From Actinophytocola xanthii (GTDB taxonomy: Bacteria > Actinomycetota > Actinomycetes > Mycobacteriales > Pseudonocardiaceae): a DNA stretch of 64,000 bases. How positions within the stretch are numbered: the first letter of the stretch is position 1; every line of letters starts with the position of its first letter. The notes beneath the pieces are model-generated. The model ran no database searches. It had not been told where the DNA came from and worked only from the letters and a program-made list of their open reading frames with translations. Made by a program: the position numbers and the translations under genes. Of this stretch, positions 40,502 through 49,578 are shown piece after piece. The DNA lies in assembly GCF_001921205.1 (NCBI RefSeq), contig NZ_MSIE01000057.1:1-64000 (forward strand). Reading direction: 5' to 3'.

Positions 40502-41755
40502 TCAATGACCCGCGACGCCCGTCCGGCGCTCCGCGCGCAGGGTGGCGGCCAGGGTCACCCAGCCGACCGCGGCACCGGCGGTCATCGTGATCGCCATCGC
40601 CGGGCCGTCGTTGCCGAGCACGCCGACGAGGGGAGCGATCGCGGCGCCGAGCGCGAACTGCGTCGCGCCGAGCAGGGCCGCCGCGGTGCCGGCCGCCTCG
40701 CCGTGCCGGGACAGGGCCAGCGCCGGCGCGTTGGGCAGAACGAAACCGACCGCGCCGAGCAGGAAGAACAGCGGGATCACGAATCCGAGCAGGCCGCCGG
40801 CGCCGGTCGCGGTGAGGGTGACCAGGACCAGCCCGGTGACCACCGCCGCGCTCAGGGCGTGCAGCACGATGCGGGCGGGGCTGAACCTGCCCAGCAGGAC
40901 GACGTTGAACTGGGACGCGCCGATGAGCGCGACCGCGCCGATCCCGAAGACCAGGCCGAACTCCTGCTGGTCGAGCCCGTAGTGGTCCTGCAGGACGAAC
41001 GAGGACCCGGACACGTAGGAGAACAGCGCCGACATGCCCAGCGCGGCGACCAGCGTGAGCACGACGAACTGCCGGTCGAGCAGGAGCGAGCGGTAGGTGC
41101 GCAGCACCGGGCGGACCGACCCGGTCCGGCGGCGGGCCGGTGGCAGCGTCTCCTTGAGCAGGAACACCGCGACCAGCATCAGGGCCACGCCGAGCCCCGC
41201 CAGCACGGCGAACACGCCGCGCCAGGAGGTCCTCAGCAGGATCCCCGCGCCGATCGTCGGGGCCAGGATCGGCGCCACGCCCATCACGAGCATCAGCCGG
41301 GAGAGCACGGTCGCCGCGGCGCGCCCGGTGAACAGGTCCCGGACCACGGCCATCGCGACCACCATCGCGGCCGCCGCGCCCACTCCCTGCAACAGGCGAA
41401 GCGCACCGAGTACCGCCACGTTCGGCGCGACCAGGCAGAGGAGCGAGGCCAGCACGTGCACCGCGGTGCCCGCGACGAGCGGTCTGCGCCGGCCGAGGGC
41501 GTCGGACAGCGGACCGACCACCAACTGGCCGAGCCCCAGCCCGAGCAGGGTGCCGGTGAGGGTGAGCTGGGCCGCCGAGGACGTCGTGAGCAGGTCGTCG
41601 GCGATCGCCGGCAGGGCCGGGAGGTACATGTCGATCGTCAGCGGACCGAGCGCGATCAGCGCGCCCAGCACCAGGATCAGGCGCACCCGCGCCCAGCCGG
41701 CCGGCGACACCGACTCGTCGGCGGAGGACGCTCGCGAGAGCGTGGCGCTGTCCAT
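40502..41755 (-). CDS. Bcr/CflA-type MFS efflux transporter
   Basis: A 417-residue, 12-TM major-facilitator protein. The start MDSATLSRASSADESVSP (ATG 41755, GAAAGG upstream) is followed by ALGPLTIDMYLPALPAIADD, characteristic of the Bcr/CflA drug-resistance subfamily. Motif A is GPLSDALGRRRPL and the antiporter motif region is LRLLQGVGAAAAM. Probable role: proton-driven export of a drug or metabolite. It is transcribed towards the GH76 gene but has no coupling to it. Confidence 0.9.
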   Translation of the reverse strand: MDSATLSRASSADESVSPAGWARVRLILVLGALIALGPLTIDMYLPALPAIADDLLTTSSAAQLTLTGTLLGLGLGQLVVGPLSDALGRRRPLVAGTAVHVLASLLCLVAPNVAVLGALRLLQGVGAAAAMVVAMAVVRDLFTGRAAATVLSRLMLVMGVAPILAPTIGAGILLRTSWRGVFAVLAGLGVALMLVAVFLLKETLPPARRRTGSVRPVLRTYRSLLLDRQFVVLTLVAALGMSALFSYVSGSSFVLQDHYGLDQQEFGLVFGIGAVALIGASQFNVVLLGRFSPARIVLHALSAAVVTGLVLVTLTATGAGGLLGFVIPLFFLLGAVGFVLPNAPALALSRHGEAAGTAAALLGATQFALGAAIAPLVGVLGNDGPAMAITMTAGAAVGWVTLAATLRAERRTGVAGH

Positions 41756-41873
41756 CGGCGGCCTTTCGCGTGGGGGGACTCGAGGGCTGACGACGGTGTC
41801 GTCCCTGATCAGCAATCGGGCGGCTGAGTTTGTTCCGCGCGTTCCGCCAAACGCTGATCATCTTCGGATTCGT

Positions 41874-41898
41874 GGTTAGTGCGGCCGGTGTCGGGTAT
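41874..41898 (+). promoter_or_regulatory. SigB-like promoter of the envelope/stress trio
   Basis: GGTT at 41874-41877 and GGGTAT at 41893-41898 are separated by 15 nt, matching the actinobacterial SigB/SigF pattern (GNTT-N14-16-GGGTAY). It lies 77 nt before the ATG of the first gene in a 220-nt divergent gap. Confidence 0.5.
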
Positions 41899-41975
41899 CC
41901 GGGCGGTCCCCGGAGCGGGTGTGCAGGTTGCCTGACGCACGACCCGCGATGTCACCGTGTCTCCAGGAGGACGAG

Positions 41976-42692
41976 ATGACCAGTTCTGAACCGTCGACGA
42001 CGCAGGTCGCGAAGGACGAGGCGGCCGAGGTCGCGCGTACCGCCGCCCAGCGCGGTGGCGAGGTCGGCCAGACGGCCGGCGACCAGGCCCGCCGCGTCGC
42101 GCAGGAGACGACCCGGCAGGCGAGGGACCTCGCCAAGGAGGGTCGTGAGCAGCTCGTCGGCCAGGCCAGGGAGGGCCAGCGCAAGGCCGCCGGCAGCCTG
42201 CACACGCTGGCCGACCAGCTGCACGGCATGTCCGAGAACTCGGAGGGTAGCGGCCTGGCACCGGAGGTCGTCCGCCAGGCCTCCGAGCGCACCAGGGCCG
42301 TCGCGTCCTGGCTCGAGGAGCGCGAGCCGGGCGACCTGCTCGCCGAGGTGCGGTCCTTCGCCCGCCGCAAGCCCGGCCTGTTCCTGGCCGGAGCGGCCGT
42401 GGCCGGCGTGCTCGCCGGCCGGCTGACCAGAGGCGCGGTGCAGGCCGCCAAGGACGACAGCCAGCAGGGCCAGCAGGGCCAGCAGTTCACGGGCACGACG
42501 GGTGGCACCTACGTGGCGGAGCGGGCGCAGCCCGCGACCTACCCGGCGACCCCGCCGGTGCCCCCGCCGGTTCCGCCCGCACCTCCGGTCGGGCCGCCCG
42601 GATCGGTCACCACGGCACCCGCGTTCCCGCCCGCGCCCGAGTACCGCGCACCGGAGACCTTTCCCGGGCAGCAGGGGCCGGTGACGCGATGA
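41976..42692 (+). CDS. Putative envelope-associated protein with amphipathic repeats
   Basis: The ATG at 41976 follows AGGAGG (41965-41970). The first 100 of 238 residues are Gln/Ala/Arg/Glu-rich amphipathic helix resembling late-embryogenesis or apolipoprotein-like repeats (QARRVAQETTRQARDLAKEG). Then comes a short hydrophobic segment PGLFLAGAAVAGVLAGRL and a Pro-rich tail. No enzymatic motif is seen. Related proteins sit with phage-holin-like and DUF3618 genes in actinobacteria. Coupled to the next gene by an ATGA overlap. Confidence 0.7.
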   Translation: MTSSEPSTTQVAKDEAAEVARTAAQRGGEVGQTAGDQARRVAQETTRQARDLAKEGREQLVGQAREGQRKAAGSLHTLADQLHGMSENSEGSGLAPEVVRQASERTRAVASWLEEREPGDLLAEVRSFARRKPGLFLAGAAVAGVLAGRLTRGAVQAAKDDSQQGQQGQQFTGTTGGTYVAERAQPATYPATPPVPPPVPPAPPVGPPGSVTTAPAFPPAPEYRAPETFPGQQGPVTR

Positions 42693-43135
42693 CGACCCCG
42701 CACGCACCCGGTGGCGCCGTGCCACCGCCCGGGGGCAGCCACGTCGACGTGTCCGACCGGTCGGTCGGCGAGCTGCTGGGGAACATCTCCCGTGACCTGT
42801 CGACCCTGCTGCGCCAGGAGCTCGCGCTGGCCAAGGCCGAGCTGAAGGGCGAGGTGTCCAAGGCCGGCAAGGGTGCCGGCATGCTCGGCGCCGCGGGGTT
42901 CGCCGGCTACATGGTCCTGCTGTTCCTGTCCTTCGCCCTCTGGTGGGCGTTGGCGAACGCGATGGACACCGGACTCGCCGCGCTGATCGTCGCGGTGATC
43001 TGGGGAGTGGCCGCTGGCGTCCTCTTCGCCGCCGGGCGGAAGCGGATCCAGCAGGTCAACCCGAAGCCGGAACGCACCGTGGAAACCATCAAGCAGGTCC
43101 CCGACGCCATCAAGCCGACCCAGGAGACGCCATGA
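42689..43135 (+). CDS. Phage-holin-like superfamily (DUF1469) membrane protein
   Basis: The 148-residue product has a conserved N-terminus (VDVSDRSVGELLGNISRDLS, TLLRQELALAKAE) followed by two hydrophobic segments, the pattern of the Actinobacteria holin/DUF1469 family. These are chromosomal, not phage, genes. It probably modulates membrane or envelope structure under stress. ATG overlaps the stop of the gene before, and the next ATG overlaps its own stop. Confidence 0.8.
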   Translation: MTTPHAPGGAVPPPGGSHVDVSDRSVGELLGNISRDLSTLLRQELALAKAELKGEVSKAGKGAGMLGAAGFAGYMVLLFLSFALWWALANAMDTGLAALIVAVIWGVAAGVLFAAGRKRIQQVNPKPERTVETIKQVPDAIKPTQETP

Positions 43136-43842
43136 CCTACCCGAACTACCCGACCGATCCGAACTACACCGACGACCCCGAGCAGCTCCGCCGGGACATC
43201 GAGCGCACCCAGCGCAACCTGAGCACCGACGTCGACCTGCTCACCGAGAAGGTCACCCCCAGCCGCATCGTCGAGCGCCGGGTGGGCCGGGCGCGCCGTG
43301 CGCTGACCTCGGTGCGGGACAGGGTCATGGGCAGTGGCCAGGACGCCGCCTACACGGTCCGCGACCGGGCCTCCTCCGTCGGCGGGAGCGTCAAGGGCAC
43401 CGCGTCCTCGGTGGGCGGGAGCGTCAAGGACACCGCCTCCTCGGTGGGTGACACCGTCTCCTCGGTGGCCGGGAACGTGGCCGACACGGTCAGCGAGACC
43501 CCGCAGGCCATCCGGCGCGGAACCGAGGGCAACCCGCTGGCCGCCGGCCTGATCGCGTTCGGCGCCGGGTGGCTGGTCTCCTCGCTGATCCCGGCCAGCC
43601 GTGCCGAGCAGCAGCTGGCCGAGCAGGCCAAGGAGCAGGTCCAGGAGTACGGCCAGCCGCTGGTCCAGCAGGTCGCCCAGGACGTCAAGGAGAACCTGCG
43701 CGAACCGGCCCAGCAGGCCGTCGAGTCGGTGAAGGAGACCGCGACCGACGCGGCCGGCACGGTCAAGGACGAGGCCAGGCACGCGGCGAGCGACGTCACC
43801 GACCGCGCGCAGGAGGCCAAGTCCTCCGTTCAGGACCGCTGA
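43132..43842 (+). CDS. DUF3618 domain-containing membrane protein
   Basis: The 236-residue protein has the DUF3618 head DPEQLRRDIERTQRNLSTDV (about 15-34) with TEKVTPSRIVERRV after it. A Ser/Val/Gly-rich repeat region follows (DNA repeat at 43381-43467), then one hydrophobic segment LAAGLIAFGAGWLVSSLI, and finally a Gln/Glu/Lys-rich helical tail. The function is unknown. The repeats resemble amphipathic LEA-like units, consistent with a desiccation or osmotic role suggested by the SigB-like promoter. Confidence 0.8.
   Translation: MTYPNYPTDPNYTDDPEQLRRDIERTQRNLSTDVDLLTEKVTPSRIVERRVGRARRALTSVRDRVMGSGQDAAYTVRDRASSVGGSVKGTASSVGGSVKDTASSVGDTVSSVAGNVADTVSETPQAIRRGTEGNPLAAGLIAFGAGWLVSSLIPASRAEQQLAEQAKEQVQEYGQPLVQQVAQDVKENLREPAQQAVESVKETATDAAGTVKDEARHAASDVTDRAQEAKSSVQDR
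43381..43467 (+). repeat. 33-bp direct repeat inside the DUF3618 gene
   Basis: Two 33-bp units at 43381-43413 and 43414-43446 differ at only two positions, followed by a shortened third copy to 43467. The unit encodes GGSVKGTASSV-type peptides and could change copy number. Confidence 0.8.
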
Positions 43843-43855
43843 CCACTCGAAGCCT

Positions 43856-43894
43856 CACCGCCCCGGGCCGGACCCCTATCGGCCCGGGGCGGTG
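43856..43894. terminator. Bidirectional terminator hairpin
   Basis: CACCGCCCCGGGCCG pairs perfectly with CGGCCCGGGGCGGTG across a 9-nt loop, between the convergent DUF3618 operon and the DUF2631 gene. A 13-bp direct repeat (GGTGGTGTCAGTG at 43891 and 43905) follows it. Confidence 0.85.
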
Positions 43895-43922
43895 GTGTCA
43901 GTGGGGTGGTGTCAGTGCGCGG

Positions 43923-44186
43923 TCAGCGGCGCCAGGACGTGCGCTGCCGCACCCGCGCCCAGATCAGGATGGCGACCAGGCCGATGCCGAAGGCCAGCAG
44001 GTAGAGCTGCTCGGTCCGCGCGATCTGGGTGCCGAAGAACGCCATCGCGAACATGGAGATCGCCGTGAACCACCCGCCGATCTCCCGGCCCCGCGGGAAG
44101 CGGCCGTGCCAGCCCCACTCCGCGGACGGCTCCTCGTGGGGGTCGACCGCGTTGCGCGACCGCTTCGCGAGCTGTGAGCCTGCCAC
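43923..44186 (-). CDS. DUF2631 small membrane protein
   Basis: GTG at 44186 with GGGAGG upstream (44191-44196, complement) gives 87 residues. The conserved part is VDPHEEPSAEWGWHGRFPRG, followed by two hydrophobic segments (GWFTAISMFAMAFFGTQIA and LYLLAFGIGLVAILIWA). This family neighbours dxr in M. tuberculosis too. The function is unknown. The gene is divergent from dxr, 118 nt apart. Confidence 0.85.
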   Translation of the reverse strand: MAGSQLAKRSRNAVDPHEEPSAEWGWHGRFPRGREIGGWFTAISMFAMAFFGTQIARTEQLYLLAFGIGLVAILIWARVRQRTSWRR

Positions 44187-44304
44187 GTTCCCTCCCGGCA
44201 CCTGATGATCGTTCGCCCGCACCATGCTCCCACATCGCGGCGGGCGCATCGCGCCGGCACCTTCGGCCCACCATGCGTGAGCGCCGGCAGCGCCATCGGC
44301 CACA

Positions 44305-45546
44305 ATGTGCCCGATGACCAGACGAACCGTCCTCGTGCTCGGCTCCACAGGCTCCGTCGGCGTGCAGGCCCTGGAGGTCCTCGCCGCGAACCCCGACCGG
44401 TTCGAGGTCGTGGGCATCGCCGCCGGTGGCGGCAAACCCGGCGAGCTCGCGGCACAGGCGGTCGCCGCCGGTGCCGGCGCGGTCGCCGTCTCCCGGTCGA
44501 CGGCGTTCGAGGACGTCCAGCTCGCGCTGTACGCCGAGGCCCAGAAGCGCGGCTACGAGCGCGGCGGCTTCCCCATGCCGCGGTTGCTGGCCGGGCCGGA
44601 GGCGATCGCCGAGCTGATCGACAGCACCCCGGCCGACATCGTGCTCAACGCGATAACCGGGTCGATCGGCCTCGAGCCGACCCTGCGCGCGCTGGGCACG
44701 GGGTCGACGCTGGCCCTGGCTAACAAGGAATCGCTGATCGCCGGCGGCCCGCTGGTGCTCCGTGCCGCGGGGCCGGGGCAGATCGTGCCGGTCGACTCGG
44801 AGCACTCGGCCATGGCGCAGTGCCTGCGGGCCGGCCGGGCCGAGGAGGTCGACCGCCTGCTGCTCACCGCCTCCGGTGGCCCGTTCCGCGGCCGTCGACG
44901 GGCCGAGCTGGACGGGGTCACCGTGGCCGACGCGATGGCCCACCCGACCTGGGACATGGGCCCGGTCATCACGATCAACTCGGCCACCCTGGTGAACAAG
45001 GGCCTGGAGCTGATCGAGGCGCACCTGCTGTTCGGCGTGCCCTACGACCGCATCGAGGTCGTCGTGCACCCGCAGTCGATGATTCACTCGATGGTGGCGT
45101 TCACCGACGGCTCGACCATCGCCCAGGCCAGCCCGCCGGACATGCGCCTGCCGATCTCGCTGGCGCTCGGCTGGCCGGACCGGGTGCCCGGAACGGCGTC
45201 CCGCGCACGCTTCGACGAGCCGCAGGCCTGGACGTTCGAGCCGCTGGACAACGAGACGTTCCCCGCGGTGCGGCTGGCCAGGCAGGCCGGCGAGGCGGGC
45301 GGGTGCCTGCCCGCGGTCTACAACGCGGCCAACGAGGAGGGCGTCGCAGCCTTCGTAGCAGGACACACGGCCTTCACCGCCATTGTGGACACTGTGCAGC
45401 GGGTGCTCGACGACGCGGACGACTGGCACGGGGAGCCGTCCGGGGTCGAGGAGGTACTCGCCGCGGAGAGCTGGGCACGCGCCCAGGCCAGGCAGCGGCT
45501 CGGGTCGACGGCTGAGCTCGGGACCACCGGGCGGGGAGAGGACTGA
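44305..45546 (+). CDS. dxr: 1-deoxy-D-xylulose 5-phosphate reductoisomerase
   Basis: Dxr commits DXP to the MEP isoprenoid pathway. The 413-residue reading starts [19 protein letters not shown]; the ATG at 44314 (MTRR) fits homologues slightly better and may be the true, possibly leaderless start. Signatures are the NADPH site [37 protein letters not shown], and [18 protein letters not shown]. ispG of the same pathway lies downstream, after the rip gene. Confidence 0.96.
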   Translation: MCPMTRRTVLVLGSTGSVGVQALEVLAANPDRFEVVGIAAGGGKPGELAAQAVAAGAGAVAVSRSTAFEDVQLALYAEAQKRGYERGGFPMPRLLAGPEAIAELIDSTPADIVLNAITGSIGLEPTLRALGTGSTLALANKESLIAGGPLVLRAAGPGQIVPVDSEHSAMAQCLRAGRAEEVDRLLLTASGGPFRGRRRAELDGVTVADAMAHPTWDMGPVITINSATLVNKGLELIEAHLLFGVPYDRIEVVVHPQSMIHSMVAFTDGSTIAQASPPDMRLPISLALGWPDRVPGTASRARFDEPQAWTFEPLDNETFPAVRLARQAGEAGGCLPAVYNAANEEGVAAFVAGHTAFTAIVDTVQRVLDDADDWHGEPSGVEEVLAAESWARAQARQRLGSTAELGTTGRGED

Positions 45547-45551
45547 CGGAC

Positions 45552-46754
45552 GTGCTCGCGTGGATCCTGGGGGTCATCCTCTTCGCGCTCGGCATCTGCA
45601 TCTCGGTGGCGCTGCACGAGGCCGGCCACATGGGCGCCGCCAAGGCCTTCGGGATGCGGGTGCGCCGCTACTTCATCGGCTTCGGCCCGACGATCTTCTC
45701 GTTCCGCCGCGGCGAGACCGAGTACGGCCTCAAGGCGATCCCGGCCGGCGGCTTCTGCGACATCGCCGGCATGACCGCGCTGGACGAGGTCACGCCGGAG
45801 GAGGCGCCCCGGGCGATGTGGCGCTACCCGACGTGGAAGCGCTTCGTGGTGATGGTGGCCGGCTCGGTCACCCACTTCATCCTCGGGTTCCTCATCCTCT
45901 ACCTGATGGCCATCACGATGGGGCTGCCCAACCTGATCGACCCGAACACGGTGCGGCCCGAGGTGGGCACGGTCAACGACTGCGTCGTGGACAAGGGGAA
46001 CTCGTCGGCGGAGGGCTGCGAGCCGGGTGCGGCCGCGCCGGCCAAGGACGCGGGCCTTCGCCAGGGCGACCTCGTGCTCTCGGTCGACGGCACCCCCACG
46101 CCGACCTGGCGTGACATGGTCGACAAGGTCGAGGACCTCTCCGGCCCGGCCGAGTTCGAGGTCCGGCGCGGCGGCGAGACCCTCACGCTGACCGTGGACG
46201 TGGCGCAGGTGTCGACGGCGAACGGGGACAAGGCCGGCGCGATCGGGGTCTCGGTGGCCCTGCCGCCCGCGGTGAACACCTACGGCGCCCTCGACGGGTT
46301 CGGCGGCGCGGCCGCGTTCACCGGCGACATGTTCGTCGGCGTCTGGAACGGCCTGCTCGCGTTCCCGGAGAAGATCCCGAAGGTGGTCGAGGCGATCGGC
46401 GGCGGCGAGCGCGACCCCGAGACGCCGGTCAGCGTCGTGGGCGCGAGCATCATCGGCGGTGACGCCGTCGAGCAGGGCATCTGGGAGATGTTCCTCCTGC
46501 TGCTCGCGACGCTGAACTTCTTCATCGGCGTGTTCAACCTGCTGCCGCTGCTGCCGCTGGACGGCGGTCACATCGCGGTGCTGTTCTACGAGCGGATCAG
46601 GGACTGGATACGCGGGCTGCGCGGCAAGCCCGCGGCCGGACCGGTCGACTACTCCAAGTTGTCGGCCGTGACGATGGTGTTCGTCCTCATCGGTGGTGCG
46701 GTCGTGTTGTTGACCGTCACAGCGGACATCGTCAACCCGATTCGTATCCGTTAG
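45552..46754 (+). CDS. rip: Site-2 protease (RIP, M50 family)
   Basis: This intramembrane zinc protease cleaves anti-sigma factors or other single-pass proteins. The 400-residue protein has HEAGH at residues 22-26 in the first TM segment, a PDZ-like domain with AGLRQGDLVLSVDGTP, and the second motif NLLPLLPLDGGHI (LDG) near the C-terminus. The GTG start is 6 nt after dxr, and ispG follows, so it is embedded in MEP-pathway genes as in mycobacteria. Confidence 0.95.
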   Translation: MLAWILGVILFALGICISVALHEAGHMGAAKAFGMRVRRYFIGFGPTIFSFRRGETEYGLKAIPAGGFCDIAGMTALDEVTPEEAPRAMWRYPTWKRFVVMVAGSVTHFILGFLILYLMAITMGLPNLIDPNTVRPEVGTVNDCVVDKGNSSAEGCEPGAAAPAKDAGLRQGDLVLSVDGTPTPTWRDMVDKVEDLSGPAEFEVRRGGETLTLTVDVAQVSTANGDKAGAIGVSVALPPAVNTYGALDGFGGAAAFTGDMFVGVWNGLLAFPEKIPKVVEAIGGGERDPETPVSVVGASIIGGDAVEQGIWEMFLLLLATLNFFIGVFNLLPLLPLDGGHIAVLFYERIRDWIRGLRGKPAAGPVDYSKLSAVTMVFVLIGGAVVLLTVTADIVNPIRIR

Positions 46755-46760
46755 TAGGCT
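46755..46760 (+). promoter_or_regulatory. -10-like hexamer TAGGCT for ispG
   Basis: TAGGCT overlaps the rip stop codon region and ends 6 nt before the ispG ATG, with no Shine-Dalgarno between. Confidence 0.45.
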
Positions 46761-46766
46761 GGAAGC

Positions 46767-47924
46767 ATGACCGAGAGCATCTCGCTGGGCATGCCGCAGT
46801 TGCCGCCGCCGGTGTTGGCGCCCCGTCGCAGGACGAGGCAGCTGATGGTCGGCAAGGTCGGCGTCGGCAGCGACTTCCCGATCTCGGTGCAGTCGATGAC
46901 CACCACGGTCACCGCCGACGTGAACGCCACGCTCCAGCAGATCGCGGAGCTCACCGCGGCCGGCTGCGACATCGTGCGGGTGGCGTGTCCGTCCCAGGAC
47001 GACGCGGAGGCGCTGCCGGCGATCGCGCGCAAGTCGATGATCCCGGTGATCGCCGACATCCACTTCCAGCCGAAGTACGTCTTCGCCGCGATCGAGGCCG
47101 GGTGCGCCGCGGTGCGGGTGAACCCGGGCAACATCAAGAAGTTCGACGACAAGGTGCGCGAGATCGCGGCGGCGGCGCGCGACCACGGCACCCCGATCCG
47201 CATCGGCGTCAACGCCGGCTCCCTGGACCCCCGCCTGCTGAGCAAGTACGGCAAGGCGACCCCGGAGGCGCTGGCGGAGTCGGCGCTGTGGGAGGCGTCG
47301 TTGTTCGCCGAGCACGACTTCCACGACCTGAAGATCTCGGTGAAGCACAACGACCCGGTCGTCATGGTGCGGGCCTACGAGCTGCTGGCCGAGCAGTGCG
47401 ACTACCCGCTGCACCTCGGCGTGACCGAGGCCGGGCCGGCGTTCCAGGGCACGATCAAGTCGGCGGTGGCCTTCGGGGCGCTGCTGCGCCAGGGCATCGG
47501 CGACACGATCCGGGTCTCGCTGTCGGCTCCTCCGGTGGAGGAGGTCAAGGTCGGCTCGCAGATCCTTCAGTCCCTCAACCTCCGGCCGCGCAAGCTGGAG
47601 ATCGTCTCCTGCCCGTCCTGCGGCCGCGCCCAGGTGGACGTGTACAAGCTGGCCGACGAGGTGACGGCCGGCCTCGAGGGCATGGAGGTGCCGCTGCGGG
47701 TGGCCGTGATGGGCTGCGTGGTCAACGGACCGGGCGAGGCGCGCGAGGCCGACCTCGGCGTCGCGTCGGGCAACGGCAAGGGCCAGATCTTCGTCAAGGG
47801 CCAGGTGATCAAGACGGTGCCCGAGCACCAGATCGTGGAGACCCTGATCGAGGAGGCCATGCGGATCGCCGAGGAGAGCGGCGAGACCGCCGGCGCCGGC
47901 AGTCCCGTCGTCACCGTCTCCTGA
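46767..47924 (+). CDS. ispG: 4-hydroxy-3-methylbut-2-enyl diphosphate synthase
   Basis: This iron-sulfur enzyme performs the penultimate MEP-pathway step. The 385-residue protein begins with [20 protein letters not shown] and [18 protein letters not shown]. The TIM barrel shows [12 protein letters not shown] and [15 protein letters not shown], and the cluster domain SCPSCGR plus [17 protein letters not shown] supplies the three Cys ligands. Length and motifs are normal. Confidence 0.97.
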   Translation: MTESISLGMPQLPPPVLAPRRRTRQLMVGKVGVGSDFPISVQSMTTTVTADVNATLQQIAELTAAGCDIVRVACPSQDDAEALPAIARKSMIPVIADIHFQPKYVFAAIEAGCAAVRVNPGNIKKFDDKVREIAAAARDHGTPIRIGVNAGSLDPRLLSKYGKATPEALAESALWEASLFAEHDFHDLKISVKHNDPVVMVRAYELLAEQCDYPLHLGVTEAGPAFQGTIKSAVAFGALLRQGIGDTIRVSLSAPPVEEVKVGSQILQSLNLRPRKLEIVSCPSCGRAQVDVYKLADEVTAGLEGMEVPLRVAVMGCVVNGPGEAREADLGVASGNGKGQIFVKGQVIKTVPEHQIVETLIEEAMRIAEESGETAGAGSPVVTVS

Positions 47925-47935
47925 GCCGGTACCGG

Positions 47936-48499
47936 TCAGCGCCGCAGTTCGTAGCGCATCAGGACGGTGCCACCCTCGAACACCCGCGTCTCCAGCAGGC
48001 GCAGCTCCAGCCAGTTGCCCAGGGCGTGGAAGAACGGCGCGCCGCCGCCGAGCGCCACCGGGTTGTAGAACAGCCTGAACTCGTCGACCAGGCCGGCGGC
48101 GGTCGCCGCGGCGGCCAGCCTTGCCCCGCCGATGTCCATGTCGCCGCCGTCCTCGGCCTTGAGCCGCCGGATCTCGGCCACCGGGTCACCGCGGTGCAGG
48201 GTGGTGTTCCAGTCGACCTCGGTCACCGTTGAGGAGAACACCACCTTGGGCCTGGCCCGCCAGCGCCTGGCGAAGTCCGCTTCCACCTCCTCCACCTCGG
48301 GCGCCTGGTCGGCGGTCGGCCAGTACTGGCTCATGACCTCCCACAGCCGCCGCCCGTAGAGGGACAGGCCGTCCGGGCTGACCGTCTCGTTGTGGTACCA
48401 GTGCAGCTCCTCGCTCGGGGTGGACCAGGAGATGTCGTCTCCCGGTGCGGCGACGAACCCGTCCAGCGACACACCCATCCCGTAGATCAGCTTCCGCAT
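47936..48499 (-). CDS. Dihydrofolate-reductase-like (RibD C-terminal domain) protein
   Basis: ATG at 48499 with GGGAG upstream gives 187 residues starting MRKLIYGMGVSLDGFVA, the standard opening of the YyaP/RibD_C family, with GGARLAAAATAAGLVDEFRL and PVALGGGAPFF near the end. Likely an NADPH-dependent reductase; the substrate is unknown. It lies convergent with ispG, 11 nt from its stop. Confidence 0.87.
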   Translation of the reverse strand: MRKLIYGMGVSLDGFVAAPGDDISWSTPSEELHWYHNETVSPDGLSLYGRRLWEVMSQYWPTADQAPEVEEVEADFARRWRARPKVVFSSTVTEVDWNTTLHRGDPVAEIRRLKAEDGGDMDIGGARLAAAATAAGLVDEFRLFYNPVALGGGAPFFHALGNWLELRLLETRVFEGGTVLMRYELRR

Positions 48500-48680
48500 A
48501 CCCGCTCCCTTCCGCCGTGCCTGGCGGTACGGACCAGCCGGCCGTCGGGAACTCATCGCTCCTCGCGGCGATCGGTCGCGATCCGGTGCGCGACGGTACC
48601 CCGGACCCCTCGACCCGCCGTCCACGAGGCGGTGTGGGCGTGTCGGCGGGGCTCGGCTGTCCCATGCGGCCGACATCTGG

Positions 48681-48686
48681 CACGCT
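48681..48686 (+). promoter_or_regulatory. -10-like hexamer CACGCT for the GNAT gene
   Basis: CACGCT ends 7 nt before GTG 48694. It departs from TANNNT at the first base, but its position matches the other elements and supports that start. Confidence 0.3.
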
Positions 48687-48693
48687 TGAGGAT

Positions 48694-49548
48694 GTGTTGC
48701 GGCTTGCTGGAGCGCGCTTGCTCGACGAGCGGGATCGGATGGCCGTGTGCGCGATGCTCACGGCGGATCCGGTCGCGTCCTGCATGGTCGCCTCGCGCGT
48801 CGAGACCCTCGGAATGGACCCCTGGCGGCTGGGTGGCGAGCTGTGGGGCTGCGAGCCCCGCGGGTTCCGCGGCGGCCGGCTGGACTCGCTGTGCTTCGCC
48901 GGCTCGAACCTGATCCCCCTGCAGGGCTCGCGGCCCGCGCTGCGCGCGTTCGCCGACCGGGCGCTGCGCCGCCGACGGATGTGCTCGTCGGTGGTCGGCC
49001 CGGCCGAGCAGGTGCTCGGGCTGTGGGAGGAGCTGGAGCTGGACTGGGGGCCGGCCCGCGAGGTGCGCGAGGACCAGCCCCTGATGTCGATGTCCACCCC
49101 GCCCCTGGTCACCCCCGACCCGCTGGTCCGGCCGGTGCGCCCGGACGAGCTGGACCGCTACCTGCCGGCGGCCGTCGCCATGTTCATCGAGGAGGTCGGG
49201 GTCGACCCGCGCAGCGGCGACGGCGGCGCGAGCTACCGGGCCCGGGTCGCCGAGCTGATCGCCGCGGGCCGCGCCTTCGCCCGGTTCGAGGGCGGGGACG
49301 TGGTGTTCAAGGCGGAGATCGGTGCGTTGTCCGAGGCGGTCGGGCAGATCCAGGGCGTCTGGGTGCACCCGGACCGGCGCGGGCACGGGTTCGGCTCCAC
49401 CGGCACGGCCGCGGTCGTCGACCGGCTGGTCCGCGGGCTCGGCCGCACCGCCAGCCTCTACGTCAACGGCTACAACGTTGTCGCGCAGGCGGCGTACAAG
49501 CGGGTCGGGTTCACCAGGGTCGGCCAGTACGCGACCGTGCTGTTCTGA
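48694..49548 (+). CDS. GNAT acetyltransferase with DUF4081-type N-terminal half
   Basis: From GTG 48694 (VLRLAGARLLDERDRM) the protein has 284 residues. The first half (to about 140) is a DUF4081-like degenerate GNAT copy. The second half has the acetyl-CoA motif QGVWVHPDRRGHGFGSTGTA and YVNGYNVVAQAAYKRVGFTR. M. tuberculosis has a comparable gene between gcpE and the penicillin-binding lipoprotein. Substrate unknown. The frame stays open upstream, so an earlier start cannot be excluded. Confidence 0.85.
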   Translation: MLRLAGARLLDERDRMAVCAMLTADPVASCMVASRVETLGMDPWRLGGELWGCEPRGFRGGRLDSLCFAGSNLIPLQGSRPALRAFADRALRRRRMCSSVVGPAEQVLGLWEELELDWGPAREVREDQPLMSMSTPPLVTPDPLVRPVRPDELDRYLPAAVAMFIEEVGVDPRSGDGGASYRARVAELIAAGRAFARFEGGDVVFKAEIGALSEAVGQIQGVWVHPDRRGHGFGSTGTAAVVDRLVRGLGRTASLYVNGYNVVAQAAYKRVGFTRVGQYATVLF

Positions 49549-49565
49549 GTGTCGGTGCGTTCGGC

Positions 49566-49571
49566 CATACT
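49566..49571 (+). promoter_or_regulatory. -10-like hexamer CATACT for the penicillin-binding lipoprotein
   Basis: CATACT ends 7 nt before GTG 49579 and supports the start that gives a proper lipoprotein signal. Confidence 0.35.
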
Positions 49572-49578
49572 CGCGGTC

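Noticed and set aside
42689-43135. Holin-like gene as evidence of a prophage
   Set aside because: No lysin, integrase, structural or packaging genes nearby; this DUF1469-type family is a common chromosomal actinobacterial protein.
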